64,000 nucleotides of DNA from Alteromonas sp. ALT199 (GTDB lineage: Bacteria; Pseudomonadota; Gammaproteobacteria; Enterobacterales; Alteromonadaceae): the NCBI RefSeq assembly GCF_018619335.1, contig NZ_JAHHDX010000084.1:124001-188000 (forward strand), written 5' to 3'. Positions 46,215-56,195 of the stretch are shown in pieces (within the stretch, counting starts at the first letter, position 1; every line of letters starts with the position of its first letter). The notes under the pieces are model-generated. The model saw only the letters and a list, made by a program, of their open reading frames with translations. It ran no database searches and was not told the DNA's origin. Position numbers and translations under genes: made by a program.

Positions 46215-47390
46215 TTAAAACCAATACATCAACTGCAGTGACCACATTTCCCAATGTTTATCAGCGTGGGATGCCACATCACGATTTAATAAGCTTACTA
46301 CACGCGTTGCCCCTTCAACCCAGTGATATTCGCCCTGCAGTCGCCATTTAGGTGCGATGTCCCAGCGTAAACCCACCGTATAAGTATCTTGATATCCGAA
46401 GTAGGCAGGAATAAGGCCACCGGTCCTAGCTTCTAGAGCCTTGCCATCGCTGTCGGAGGTATCGTTGATGTAAGTATCGTAACCAATCAGGCCACTGATT
46501 TTGTTGTTAAACAGATACCTAAATTGAACGAAACCGCCTTCTCCTGTGCGCTTTTCGGCAAAATCTGGGGTAAACAATCCCTTGCTATCTTGCTTTTCAC
46601 GAAGTAACTCAGCAGATACCTCCCAGTTTTCAGCAAAATATTGGGCAGACAACATAAATCGCTCGACATTAGCTCCGCCTGATAACCGATTATCATCTTG
46701 CGATGGCGTGTACCTGAAATCGGAATTAAGCCAACTAGCACCTATTCTCCAGGTCATGGATGAGGGCTGTAAAAACACGCTTGCTTGATGTACAAAGTCT
46801 TGTTTTATCTTACCTTTAGCGTCATCGCCTAGGAGAAAGTCACGCTGAGAGTCGTTAATATTCGAGCGCCCGTAGCTCCAATTAAGCTCCCAAGTATATT
46901 CTTTACCGTAATGAGAAAAACTGGTCAGAATGCCGTTACTGCCCAATGCCACATCGCGAAAACCATCAAAGTACACCGATTGCGGCAATACTGAGGTATA
47001 TCGCGTTTGAGGAACATCCCGGGTAGAGGAGTACAGCCAATGAGTATTTTTGAAGCGCCCTGCATGAATTTGTCCGCGCCATCCGCCAGGTAATTTAGGT
47101 AGTTTCCAATCGACAAATAAGTAGTCTAGACGAGCACCTTCCTCAAAGCGGTTTCCACCACCTAAATAATTGATTTGCCCAGCAATAGATATATTTTCGG
47201 CTAGTTGATAATACCCGTTTAAACCAATTTCGGTGATTTCACCCGTTATATTATCGTCGTCGGTAATAAAGCTGCTGTCTTTCGACTGGGTTATGCCTTG
47301 GGAAATATAGCCATGCCATGTAAAGTCTGATTGCGCGTTAACAACAAAAGTACTTAAGAGCCCAAGCGCAAAAGCGATGTATCTTTTCAT
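46215..47390 (-). CDS. Porin-like outer-membrane beta-barrel protein
   Basis: 391 residues with a signal peptide ending VNAQ and repeated amphipathic strands. It ends in ...LMYWF, the aromatic C-terminus recognised by the BAM machinery. I do not assign a narrower family. Its start overlaps the PstS-like stop by four bases, and the GGDEF-EAL gene begins nine bases after it, so the three are cotranscribed and probably act together. It may admit the ligand that the PstS-like protein binds. Confidence 0.75.
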   Translation of the reverse strand: MKRYIAFALGLLSTFVVNAQSDFTWHGYISQGITQSKDSSFITDDDNITGEITEIGLNGYYQLAENISIAGQINYLGGGNRFEEGARLDYLFVDWKLPKLPGGWRGQIHAGRFKNTHWLYSSTRDVPQTRYTSVLPQSVYFDGFRDVALGSNGILTSFSHYGKEYTWELNWSYGRSNINDSQRDFLLGDDAKGKIKQDFVHQASVFLQPSSMTWRIGASWLNSDFRYTPSQDDNRLSGGANVERFMLSAQYFAENWEVSAELLREKQDSKGLFTPDFAEKRTGEGGFVQFRYLFNNKISGLIGYDTYINDTSDSDGKALEARTGGLIPAYFGYQDTYTVGLRWDIAPKWRLQGEYHWVEGATRVVSLLNRDVASHADKHWEMWSLQLMYWF

Positions 47391-47860
47391 TCTAAGTCTA
47401 CCTCAACGCGTCTAAGCTTTACGATATCGGTTTGCTCAACGTAACCGATAGAGCCTGCCGTGTTTTCTAGCGCATCAACTAATGCTTGGTAAGAGGTCAC
47501 CCTTATGGGGGTAATGCCTTGGCCGGAATAAGTCATCTGGTCCCATAGCCGAGACAGTTGATAAGGAAACATTTGCAGTATCTCGCGACAAAATTGTCGG
47601 TGTAATTCGTCGCTGTCTTGCAGTACAAAAACCGTTATTTTAGTGCCGTTGTCCCAGTACTGACGCTGCCCTGTAAAAATCTGTCGAAGCTCAGAACGAT
47701 TAAGCTCTGCGACTATTACGCTTTCGTTCACCATTACTTTGAGTTCCGAGGCATTCACTTTAGACGCACAAATAAATAGTACTGCTAACGTTAGCAATAC
47801 TATTTTAGATGTGGTGAAAGCTTGAATCTCGGACAGCCATCGCAAAGCGGGCTTTTTCAT
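47387..47860 (-). CDS. Short PstS-like periplasmic substrate-binding protein
   Basis: 157 residues with an N-terminal hydrophobic export segment (KIVLLTLAVLFICASKVNAS) and a compact PstS-like domain: ELRQIFTGQRQYWDNGTKI, FCREILQM and a C-terminal AGSIGYVE. It is about half the length of full PstS, a known short form usually found without ABC permease genes. It is the first gene of the porin/GGDEF-EAL operon and probably serves sensing rather than uptake. The ATG chosen has GGAG about ten bases upstream and avoids an unlikely longer N-terminus. Confidence 0.82.
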   Translation of the reverse strand: MKKPALRWLSEIQAFTTSKIVLLTLAVLFICASKVNASELKVMVNESVIVAELNRSELRQIFTGQRQYWDNGTKITVFVLQDSDELHRQFCREILQMFPYQLSRLWDQMTYSGQGITPIRVTSYQALVDALENTAGSIGYVEQTDIVKLRRVEVDLE

Positions 47861-47948
47861 TAAGTAACGACTCCATGTTTTACAGAAGTACACAGCACAA
47901 CGCTAAGTGTAGATAATAGTTGGTAGTTTTACCTTCCAAGAAAAGAAA

Positions 47949-48697
47949 TTAAGCAAGAAACGGTAGAACTTTTTGCTTTACCATATCCACTGTAATCTTT
48001 TCCATCATTTGTTTTCCTTTGGCTCGCGTTTCCCATGGCAAGGCATCACATGGTTACCCTTTTAGTTCTTCTACGCATTCGTCATAGATAGACACAACCC
48101 TATCAAGGCCGTTGTAAGGCCCTGTTCTACTTGGGTTTGATTATGCATATAACCCAATAACGGGTGTGTGTACCGTGGTAGTCATGTGAGCAGGTCCAGT
48201 GTCTGTGCAATAACTAAGTGGGCATGCTTTAGTAACATAAGCAGCTGTTGCAATTTTGTTTGCCCAGTAAAGTCGTTAAGCGGATATTTCACACGCGCTT
48301 TAATTGCATCAGCAGTTTTGCGGTCTAAACCTCCTGGACCGGCATATAATATCACGATGACCCCAGCCTCTTAGATATAGTCGGCAATACTTGCGTATCG
48401 CTGTGGCAATCAAATTCTCTCGGCCTTACTTGCCTCTAGAGAAATAACAACATATTTACCCAAGGTTTTTACTTATTCTTCTCCCCACTTCACATCTTCT
48501 GACGCAACGGGAATATTCCGAGAAATGGCTTTTGACTCAGGTACGGCCAATGCATCGGCAAAATCCATAAAACCTTTAAGCGCATGAGCATGCTTTGTAG
48601 CAGCATCGCGTCACTGTGATTGAATTCGAGCAACCATTGCGACGGCATGACATACATCCCCAATGGCCGATAAGCGTATTAAACAAATCTTTTTTAC
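47949..48697 (-). pseudogene. Decayed glycosyltransferase family 9 (LPS heptosyltransferase) gene
   Basis: On the minus strand the GT9 N-terminus is clear (KKICLIRLSAIGDVCHAVAM) but its first codon is now GTA. One frame then continues with in-frame stops at 48611, 48473, 48410 and 48371, through VVISLEASKAER and ILYAGPGGLDRKTADAIK to HAHLVIA. There the frame shifts into the GT9 motif DTGPAHM, and two more stops interrupt the C-terminal part (RTGPYNGLDRVVSIYDECVE, LPWETRAKGK). Only about 250 codons remain against the usual 340-350; the missing piece falls after the first stop, near 48600. It would have added a heptose or similar sugar to the LPS core. It neighbours kdkA, another LPS inner-core gene. 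Confidence 0.88.
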
Positions 48698-48763
48698 CGA
48701 AGAAGCTCTCTCGTTGCTGAAAAACCAAAATAAATCATTAGAATATGAAATTTACCATAAGTT

Positions 48764-49498
48764 GTGGGCAACATGGCGACAATGCGACGAGACATAGGTG
48801 CTGGGCACCACTTTATTTTCGACAACACTTTGGTCAGTCAGCCTAACACAGAAATGTTTAGCCCTGAATTTTGGCAGCTGCAAAACAAAATAACAGGTCA
48901 AGCTAAAGGACGTGGTACAACCATTTTCATTGAGCATGAGGGTCAACACTGGGTTTTACGTCACTTTATGCGTGGCGGTCTGGTGGGCAAAATACTTAGC
49001 GACCAGTACTTTTTTAATGGCATTGAACACTCCAGGCCTTTCGAAGAGTTTAGATTACTTGAATACATGCGAGATGAAGGCCTTTTGGTGCCTGTACCTG
49101 TTGCTGCGCGTATTCATCGCAGAGGCTTGATTTATCGGGGAGATATCATCACGCTTAATATTCCTAATAGCCAAGATCTTCACCACGTCTTGTGTCAGCA
49201 GCCATTATCTGAAGACGAATGGCAGGAAGTTGGGCGAGCGATGGCGCGTATGCATAATTGTCAGGTTTATCATCACGACGCGAATGTTCGAAACATTATG
49301 ATTGATAATGATAAGCAGATTTGGCTTATCGACTTTGATCGCTGTTCGAAACGTCAAGGGGATAGCTGGAAGAAAAGTAACTTAGATCGCCTATTGCGTT
49401 CTTTGCATAAAGAGCAAGCCAAAAACCCAGTGTTTCATTGGAAAGAAGACGATTGGACTGCATGCTTAGATGGCTATAACGAATTGGTGAAGCGCTAA
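48764..49498 (+). CDS. kdkA: 3-deoxy-D-manno-octulosonic acid (Kdo) kinase
   Basis: About 244 residues of the Kdo kinase/InaA-like family. Nucleotide-loop region KGRGTTIFIE, the LRHFMRGGLVGK segment, catalytic loop VYHHDANVRNIMI and LIDFDRC match Haemophilus KdkA. It phosphorylates Kdo on lipid A. The start is uncertain: GTG at 48764 or ATG at 48773 or 48782. It diverges from the ruined heptosyltransferase and precedes coaD. Confidence 0.9.
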   Translation: MGNMATMRRDIGAGHHFIFDNTLVSQPNTEMFSPEFWQLQNKITGQAKGRGTTIFIEHEGQHWVLRHFMRGGLVGKILSDQYFFNGIEHSRPFEEFRLLEYMRDEGLLVPVPVAARIHRRGLIYRGDIITLNIPNSQDLHHVLCQQPLSEDEWQEVGRAMARMHNCQVYHHDANVRNIMIDNDKQIWLIDFDRCSKRQGDSWKKSNLDRLLRSLHKEQAKNPVFHWKEDDWTACLDGYNELVKR

Positions 49499-49571
49499 AA
49501 ACTGCGAATAATAAACGTAATTGCTACAGTACTTAGCATTGCTAATTAATGTGGTACAGTAGCCCCGTTGA

Positions 49572-50096
<525 letters not shown>

Positions 50097-50199
50097 GAAG
50101 CCGACTTTTTACAGTACATCCGGTTTACAGTGTTAAGTTGCTTTTAGCTATGGTTCTTTCTAACTGTAACTCTTTCTAGCTCTGACTCTTTTTTAGCTA

Positions 50200-51009
50200 T
50201 TAGCGCTGGCAGCGAGTACAAAAAAAGGTATTACGCTGCCCTATGGTCTTGCTTTCAATTGCTTTACCGCAAGCTTCACAAGGCTCACCTTTTCTCCCAT
50301 ATACATTTAAATGCTGTGCAAAGTAGCCCGGCTTGCCATCGGTTTGTGCAAAGTCTTTGAGCGTAGTGCCGCCCTGCTCGATGGCTTTAGCAAGCACTTG
50401 TTTTATTGTTGCAGTAAGTGACTTGTAACGAGCGGCACTGATATTACCTGCAGCTCTTCTTGGATCGATGCCTGCAAGGAACAAAGCTTCGTTCGCGTAA
50501 ATATTCCCCACACCTACAACGATAGCGTTATCCATAATGAAGTTTTTCACCGGGCCTTTGCGATTACGCGATAGACTAAACAATCGCTTGTCGTCAAAGT
50601 CGTCTGTAAGAGGCTCTGGGCCCAAGTTATCGAACATTGTTTGTTGTGTGTCGGGCGCATGAAATAACACAGCACCAAAGCGCCTAGGGTCGTTTAAGCG
50701 CAAACACTTACCGGTATTTAAAACAATATCCACATGGTCGTGTTTCACAACGGGTGTGTTTGCATCAATAACCCGCAGTTTGCCTGACATACCTAGATGT
50801 AAAACCAGTGTGCCTGTTGCTGTCTCAATTAACAGGTATTTCGCCCTACGTTTTACCGCCATAACCTTTTGGCCCTCAACGTTTGAGACTTCCTCAGGTA
50901 TTGGCCAGCGCATTCTACGTTCCCGTACCACCACTTGAGTAATGGTATTGCCCGTTAAATGCGGAGATACGCCCAAACGGCTTACTTCAACTTCTGGTAA
51001 TTCAGGCAT
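50200..51009 (-). CDS. mutM: Formamidopyrimidine-DNA glycosylase
   Basis: 269 residues. The catalytic Pro2-Glu3 begin PELPEVE; a helix-two-turn-helix region ([13 protein letters not shown]) and a C-terminal zinc finger ([10 protein letters not shown]...FFCTRCQR) follow. It removes 8-oxoguanine and other oxidised purines. The upstream hypothetical gene ends directly before its ATG, so the two are cotranscribed. Confidence 0.96.
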   Translation of the reverse strand: MPELPEVEVSRLGVSPHLTGNTITQVVVRERRMRWPIPEEVSNVEGQKVMAVKRRAKYLLIETATGTLVLHLGMSGKLRVIDANTPVVKHDHVDIVLNTGKCLRLNDPRRFGAVLFHAPDTQQTMFDNLGPEPLTDDFDDKRLFSLSRNRKGPVKNFIMDNAIVVGVGNIYANEALFLAGIDPRRAAGNISAARYKSLTATIKQVLAKAIEQGGTTLKDFAQTDGKPGYFAQHLNVYGRKGEPCEACGKAIESKTIGQRNTFFCTRCQR

Positions 51010-51474
51010 TTATAATGTCCAAGGTAATAATTTATCTAGGTCGGTATTGGTTAATGTGTACCAGTTATTTTCAAATTTGATCACTACCGGTGATGTATTG
51101 GGGTAGATAGCATAAACGTTGCCGTTACTATTGCCCGCAAGCCAAACCACAACAATATAAGGCTGGGTGTTCACGACCGACTCAGGTACCTCAGTCGCTG
51201 GATTCAGCATAGCCCGTTGCCAGTGTGAGAACTGCTCATCGGGTTTTACTGCAAGGCTGGTGTTAAGACCTTTCTGACGCCACTGTTGCCCGATGCGCTC
51301 TAGGCTGTTTGTATCATGCTCTATCTTGAGCACGTAGGCATCTTCAGGTAATAAGCTACGCGTTTGTACAGGGTCTTTCTTTGGTACCAAACTGTCTAAG
51401 TTGAACAGCGCAATCATAATGAGCATCGCAATAATAACCACGTTATTCATTGCCCGCTGAGAAATTCTTGCCAC
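51010..51474 (-). CDS. Hypothetical membrane-anchored protein
   Basis: 154 residues. A single hydrophobic helix near the N-terminus (about 11-27, VVIIAMLIMIALFNLDS) is followed by a soluble domain of about 120 residues, probably periplasmic, rich in Trp and Thr and ending LDKLLPWTL. I do not recognise the family. Its stop codon directly precedes the mutM start, so expression is shared, but this does not prove a role in repair. Confidence 0.7.
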   Translation of the reverse strand: MARISQRAMNNVVIIAMLIMIALFNLDSLVPKKDPVQTRSLLPEDAYVLKIEHDTNSLERIGQQWRQKGLNTSLAVKPDEQFSHWQRAMLNPATEVPESVVNTQPYIVVVWLAGNSNGNVYAIYPNTSPVVIKFENNWYTLTNTDLDKLLPWTL

Positions 51475-51781
51475 GCGTTATTCCCGTAATATGGTCGACT
51501 ATAAACAACGCAATATACTAATACCTCATTCCCATATTAGCTAATTCAATATTTGTAGATGATTCACAGTATTTTCAGGTGTGAGGTACATTTATCTCGC
51601 ACTTGGTTTTAATTGGGCCATGACTTTGTGTGGTAAGAAAAACGCAGGTTGCATTAGCGCAGACTTTAGCTCAAATATAGGCTAGGCATCATTAAAGATA
51701 ACGATTAATGAAAGGCTAAGGTTTGATCATTTATATATTGGATGGCGATCCCGTGGGATCTGTAAATTGGACGTAAAAAGC
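51475..51781. other. Intergenic stretch between the hypothetical gene and the rpmG terminator
   Basis: No open frame of note and no tRNA or repeat seen. It presumably contains the promoter of the hypothetical-mutM unit on the minus strand, but I could not pick a convincing one. Confidence 0.5.
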
Positions 51782-51808
51782 AAAAAACCCAGCAAAAGCT
51801 GGGTTTTT
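51782..51808 (-). terminator. Terminator after rpmG
   Basis: AAAACCCAGC and GCTGGGTTTT pair around AAAA, with a T-run on the minus strand following the hairpin. Confidence 0.88.
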
Positions 51809-51829
51809 GTGGAGACAAAAGCAAGCTAA

Positions 51830-51985
51830 TTACTTGATTTTGGCCTCTTTGAACATAACGTGCTTACGCACAACGGGATCAAACTTTTTGATCTCCATTT
51901 TGCCAGGCATGTTACGCTTGTTTTTATCAGTGGTGTAGAAGAAACCTGTACCTGCTGAAGAAACTAGTTTAATTTTATCACGCAT
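51830..51985 (-). CDS. rpmG: 50S ribosomal protein L33
   Basis: 51 residues: it starts [17 protein letters not shown] and ends VMFKEAKIK, the full L33 length. The CxxC zinc knuckles of the other L33 type are absent, so this is the zinc-free form. It lies 11 bases after rpmB and is cotranscribed with it. Confidence 0.96.
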   Translation of the reverse strand: MRDKIKLVSSAGTGFFYTTDKNKRNMPGKMEIKKFDPVVRKHVMFKEAKIK

Positions 51986-51996
51986 TGTCGGCTTCC

Positions 51997-52233
51997 TTAG
52001 ATTTTCTCACCACGGGCACGGATGTCAGTAAGTACTGAATCAATACCTTTCTTATCGATGATACGCATGCCTTTAGCAGACAAACGTAGTTTAACAAAAC
52101 GGCTTTCGCTCTCAACCCAAAAACGGTGTGTTTGAAGGTTTGGTAAAAAGCGACGACGAGTCGCATTTCGTGCGTGTGAACGGTTATTACCAACCGTTGG
52201 ACGCTTACCTGTTACTTGGCATACTCTTGACAT
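51997..52233 (-). CDS. rpmB: 50S ribosomal protein L28
   Basis: 78 residues: it begins [12 protein letters not shown] with the family's [14 protein letters not shown] and RRRFLPNLQ stretches. The ATG with GGAGAC upstream is the standard L28 start; a longer frame upstream adds residues foreign to the family. It heads the rpmB-rpmG operon. Confidence 0.96.
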   Translation of the reverse strand: MSRVCQVTGKRPTVGNNRSHARNATRRRFLPNLQTHRFWVESESRFVKLRLSAKGMRIIDKKGIDSVLTDIRARGEKI

Positions 52234-52336
52234 TGTATTTGTCTCCAGAACAACGATAACTGTCGCGTCAGTTAATCCCAAGCGCTCAAACAGTGGTTGG
52301 GTCAAATGACGTATTACTATAAATTAGAGGGCGCAT

Positions 52337-52365
52337 TTTATACAGCAAAGGCAGGATCATTTCAA
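52337..52365 (-). promoter_or_regulatory. rpmB-rpmG promoter
   Basis: On the minus strand TTGAAA, a 17-base spacer and TATAAA, followed by a GC-rich discriminator (ATGCGCCC), as often seen at stringently controlled ribosomal promoters. The rest of the 330-base gap up to yjbH holds only the yjbH terminator. Confidence 0.7.
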
Positions 52366-52531
52366 TAAGAAAGTACAAAAAGGTTACTTTTACGTACTAT
52401 TTTTGCACAAAATACCACCAGCACTCATTTTTCATGGGCTGTATTGTACTTTTCTCTTGGCTGTTTAGCTACGAATAAATACGCAATCTACACTTTAATT
52501 TCATATTTGGATTCTGATGTCTACGGGCAGA

Positions 52532-52559
52532 AAAAACGCCACAATAACGTGGCGTTTTT
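52532..52559 (-). terminator. Terminator of the gfc/yjb operon
   Basis: AAAAACGCCAC and GTGGCGTTTTT pair around a 6-base loop directly after the yjbH stop on the minus strand. Confidence 0.88.
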
Positions 52560-52563
52560 CTAT

Positions 52564-54666
52564 TTAGTCATAAAAAGGAGACCTAACTTCGGTTAAATCT
52601 ATCAACCTTGAAGGCCGGCGTAATAGCTGACCGCCATCGCGAGAGATAGGTACCCAAGGGAACAAGCCACGCCCTTTCGACGGTTCTAGCAAGAACAAAT
52701 CAGTAGGAATGGAAATATAGAAACCTTTGGTAAAGCTCCCTTCGCCATATTCTTCTGAAGAAACATCGGTAAAGGCTGCATAAGCGCCCACTATAATGCC
52801 GCTATCAAAGCGCTTGGCGTAATCGATATTTACGCCTTTGTCTTTCGCCAAAAATTGGCCAGCACTTACTGTTATCTGCGTATCATCAAGGAATTCAGGC
52901 TGCCAGTAGACGCTTGCATGACCGGTTATTGTGTCGTAATCCTCTAAGCCTGTTTGACTATAAGGGTCACGCTGCTTAACGTAGTTAATATCGATGCCAT
53001 AAGCGACGTTACTGTCGACAGGGCGATAAAGAATTTCACCACCTACACCAGCAAACATAGTTTCTAAATAACCTGCGTATGCTTGTGCATAAAGGTCTTC
53101 GGCAATATTGTCTTTGTAATGTAAAAACGCGGTATCTAACCACACATCATTTTCAGACACGTATTCACGAACCCGAGTACGCACCCGAGGCAACGATACG
53201 TCTTCACCATCAACGAGATAGTTAAATTTATCGAAGTTATCAAGTAACGTTACTCGTAAACTACTCATAGCCGAGAAGTTTTCATTTAGCGCATAACCGC
53301 CATTTAGCATTAGTCCCGTTTGATAAAGATAGAAGTCTTCTGGGTTACCAAACGACTGGGTGAAAAAGAAGTCGGCGCTGTAGAAAAAGCCTGATGTATT
53401 TTCAGGGTCGTAAGCTTCCATCACTTCTTTAGAAGGTGACGTTCTGAAATAGGTCTCAGTTATGTCGGCATCTACTGATTCATACCGCGCGGCTGAGATA
53501 AAGGCTTCAGCATCTATTTGGGTATCAACCAATGGAAGGCCGCCGCGGTTATCTACCATATGATAAGTCTTAACACTATCTGGAAGCTCAGAAGCCGCTA
53601 CACGTCCCACCCGCTCGATAGCTTCATCTTGGTCACGATATTTGACCTGCGTTCCATAGAAAGTCGCGCTGTCTTCTTTAATTTCAGCATCGGATAAAAG
53701 GAAGCCACCCGAGTTGTAAAGGTCGTTGTAAAGACGAGACTTGTTCACTTCTTTTACTTCAGAAGGCGCATTTCTTCCCATCAAATTTCGCGGTTTATCG
53801 TCAAATTTAATCTGAGATGCGGTATTCATGTTAAAACGATATGTCACACCAAAACCAATGGTGTTTCCACGTTGATAATTTAACGAGAAGTCAAAATCTT
53901 TGTAGCGATATACCGCCCCCACATTCCAACGAGAATCTTGTTCTAAGCGACCAGCTCTATCACGGGAGTAATCGTTTCCTTCAAATTCTAGCTTCAGCGT
54001 TAAGGGCTCCCATGGTGTCTGGTACTCTACGCCACCAAAAAAGGCTGTGGTGCCTTTAAAAAATTGATCGTAATCTACCTTTCCACCACGTCCTGAGAAC
54101 CCACCTGGGCGTTCACAGAAGCTATCTTTAACCTCACAAAAAGGGTTAGTGATATCGTCTGCTGTACCTAGATAGCCCCAACCTAAGCCTAAGTGAAAAT
54201 CGAATGGGCCTACAGACTTACTGGCGTTTACATATTCACTTTCGAAAAAGCCTGTACCACCGAAATCTCTAAAACCAACACTGATGTCAGGCAAGTAGTA
54301 ACTTTCTTTCCACAACCTGAATTTAACGTCTAACCCCTTATCTTTAAGGGTTTGATCGCCACTGAACGAGTCAACTTGACTATAAAGTTGTGTACGTACG
54401 TCGGTATAGCGGGCAGTAGCCTCCATCCAATCGTAAAGTTGAATATTAACTGACCAGAAACGGTATTCACCATTGTCGGTATAGTTGATAGCCATTCCGC
54501 CTTCTTCTCGCATGCGCGCGGTTGGCGTTTGTATAAGCCCATTACCACCTTGCACCATCTGCGAAGGCGTAACGCGAAGTTGAGTGTCAGCAAGCGTGGT
54601 AGAAGATAATGCGCTGCCAATTACCAGCGCGAGTGTTTTTTTCTTAGATAATATTGGCGCACTCAT
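52564..54666 (-). CDS. YjbH/GfcD-family outer-membrane protein for exopolysaccharide export
   Basis: 700 residues with a signal peptide ending STTLADT, then the YjbH/WbfB type of repeated beta-strands (FRDFGGTGFFESEY, LGLGWGYLG, VGFR). It is a large outer-membrane barrel-like protein of the family encoded last in E. coli yjbEFGH and gfcABCD. These operons support secretion of extracellular polysaccharide. Its ATG overlaps the gfcC-like stop by four bases. Confidence 0.88.
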   Translation of the reverse strand: MSAPILSKKKTLALVIGSALSSTTLADTQLRVTPSQMVQGGNGLIQTPTARMREEGGMAINYTDNGEYRFWSVNIQLYDWMEATARYTDVRTQLYSQVDSFSGDQTLKDKGLDVKFRLWKESYYLPDISVGFRDFGGTGFFESEYVNASKSVGPFDFHLGLGWGYLGTADDITNPFCEVKDSFCERPGGFSGRGGKVDYDQFFKGTTAFFGGVEYQTPWEPLTLKLEFEGNDYSRDRAGRLEQDSRWNVGAVYRYKDFDFSLNYQRGNTIGFGVTYRFNMNTASQIKFDDKPRNLMGRNAPSEVKEVNKSRLYNDLYNSGGFLLSDAEIKEDSATFYGTQVKYRDQDEAIERVGRVAASELPDSVKTYHMVDNRGGLPLVDTQIDAEAFISAARYESVDADITETYFRTSPSKEVMEAYDPENTSGFFYSADFFFTQSFGNPEDFYLYQTGLMLNGGYALNENFSAMSSLRVTLLDNFDKFNYLVDGEDVSLPRVRTRVREYVSENDVWLDTAFLHYKDNIAEDLYAQAYAGYLETMFAGVGGEILYRPVDSNVAYGIDINYVKQRDPYSQTGLEDYDTITGHASVYWQPEFLDDTQITVSAGQFLAKDKGVNIDYAKRFDSGIIVGAYAAFTDVSSEEYGEGSFTKGFYISIPTDLFLLEPSKGRGLFPWVPISRDGGQLLRRPSRLIDLTEVRSPFYD

Positions 54667-55412
54667 TGAGGTAAAACCCTATGTACAGCTAACGCGGCAA
54701 CGCGCTCATTTAATTGCTTAAGTTTATTGCTGAAAAGCTCTGAAGAGATAGGCACATAAACCTGACTACCTGGCATAAGCTGAGCAAAGTCTAAATTCCA
54801 ATAAGCGATGCCCTTCTCTTCTATATTACCCATTGGATCAATTACATAGACCACACTTCTGTCGGCATCTATCGCCTTCTTAACCGTATGAGCCGCCGTA
54901 TAAATTGAGGTGTCGCTTTGATGTTGATAAGCACCTGGCTTAACTACAGCGCCAGAAAAATGAACAACATTAGGGCGACCATTTAGGCGGATCCAATACT
55001 TACCCGGCTGAAACATAGGGTTGTCTTCGAAAAACAACCTAGCTCGGTTATAAGAAATAGGCATATCTAAACGTGTAGACACCGTCCATGAAGACACTTG
55101 GTCAAAGAGGTTTTGCAGCGCTTTGTGGGTGTCAGAACCTTCATTAAAGCTGACCAACAACTCTTTAATTTGTGACAATGCAATCTCTTTTTCTCTTTCT
55201 GCTTTTGGATTGGTTAAATCAAACGCAGATGCTGTAGGCCAATACCAATCGCCATTATCAGCCACAATAGATAACACGCTTGATAACCTGATTGGACGAT
55301 CAAACTGATAGGTTTGCTTGTTAACCATTACGCTTACAAGGCCGTCATTAGCGTGCAAGCTTGTCGATGTAATAAAGCCTAAGGCAATAAAAAGCGTACA
55401 AATAAACTTCAT
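54663..55412 (-). CDS. GfcC/YjbG-family capsule biosynthesis protein
   Basis: 249 residues with a signal peptide ending SLHAND. A polysaccharide-export-like beta-grasp region (LNGRPNVVHFSGAVVKPGAYQH) is followed by a helical C-terminus. GfcC-like proteins are periplasmic and resemble the ends of Wza. Its start shares one base with the stop of the gfcB-like gene (TAATG). Confidence 0.87.
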   Translation of the reverse strand: MKFICTLFIALGFITSTSLHANDGLVSVMVNKQTYQFDRPIRLSSVLSIVADNGDWYWPTASAFDLTNPKAEREKEIALSQIKELLVSFNEGSDTHKALQNLFDQVSSWTVSTRLDMPISYNRARLFFEDNPMFQPGKYWIRLNGRPNVVHFSGAVVKPGAYQHQSDTSIYTAAHTVKKAIDADRSVVYVIDPMGNIEEKGIAYWNLDFAQLMPGSQVYVPISSELFSNKLKQLNERVAALAVHRVLPQ

Positions 55413-56101
55413 TATTGCGTTGCTCCTTGTTTCTTCATCTCACGTACGACACGGCTTAAATAAACCATCTCGTATACGTCTCCCTCAGGGCTGAACTGTT
55501 GCTTCGAGGCCAATAGTTCTTTCGTGTTTTTATGCAGGAAATACGTATTTTCCCACGACAGGCCCACGTCGATAAAAGGGGTGTATTCTGAAAACTCTAC
55601 AGCTTCAATAACTTTGATAACAGGCACAGAAAAACCTAGGTAGTCGTGGGTTTCTTCTCCCACTATTCGCCATGATGAATTCACCGGAACACCGTAGCCA
55701 ATGGATGCGATATCGACTTTACGCTTCCAGTTAAAAGCCAAGACATCATTTGTGGCTAACGGATTATGCTGCAGATTACCGGTGTAAAAGAGGTCGTTAT
55801 CTAAACCTTCAGTTTTCACGATAATACCGTGGTGCATGGTGAAGATAACCTTGTCACCCGATACCCACTTATACTTATCGCCATCGATATAGGCTAATGC
55901 GAGAGATGCGGCATCGCGTTCGCCTGCTTTAATTTGCATCAGATCTGCTTTGCTTGCTGCTATTTCTTCAACAGTGTAAGTCACCGTGCGGTCTTTTAAA
56001 GCAAGTTTAAGCGTATTGTAATAAGCGAGTGTTGTTGTAGAACATCCCGAAAGAGACAGGCAAAGAAAGCCAATAATGGCCGCTAGAATGTGTAGTTTCA
56101 T
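55412..56101 (-). CDS. GfcB/YjbF-family lipoprotein
   Basis: 229 residues. The lipoprotein signal ends in lipobox LSGC (Cys20), after which the mature protein starts STTTLAYYNTLKLAL. The rest is beta-rich with several Trp and Tyr residues, as in YjbF/GfcB lipoproteins. It probably works with the other three products in polysaccharide secretion at the outer membrane. Confidence 0.87.
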   Translation of the reverse strand: MKLHILAAIIGFLCLSLSGCSTTTLAYYNTLKLALKDRTVTYTVEEIAASKADLMQIKAGERDAASLALAYIDGDKYKWVSGDKVIFTMHHGIIVKTEGLDNDLFYTGNLQHNPLATNDVLAFNWKRKVDIASIGYGVPVNSSWRIVGEETHDYLGFSVPVIKVIEAVEFSEYTPFIDVGLSWENTYFLHKNTKELLASKQQFSPEGDVYEMVYLSRVVREMKKQGATQ

Positions 56102-56150
56102 TAAGATACGCCGACAAAAACTAAAAATGACTAAATTTTGCTGTAAAAAT

Positions 56151-56180
56151 AAAAAAAGCCGCTAAAAGAAGCGGCTTTTT
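56151..56180 (-). terminator. Hairpin terminator/attenuator between the first and second genes of the gfc/yjb operon
   Basis: AAAAAGCCGC and GCGGCTTTTT pair around an 8-base loop on the minus strand, 16 bases after the small first gene. It should make the first product more abundant than the following three. Confidence 0.8.
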
Positions 56181-56195
56181 CGAATACTCTTAATT

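Noticed and set aside
48168-48374. 68-codon plus-strand frame in the kdkA upstream region
   Set aside because: It is the antisense of the decayed GT9 gene, whose minus-strand remnants explain the sequence.
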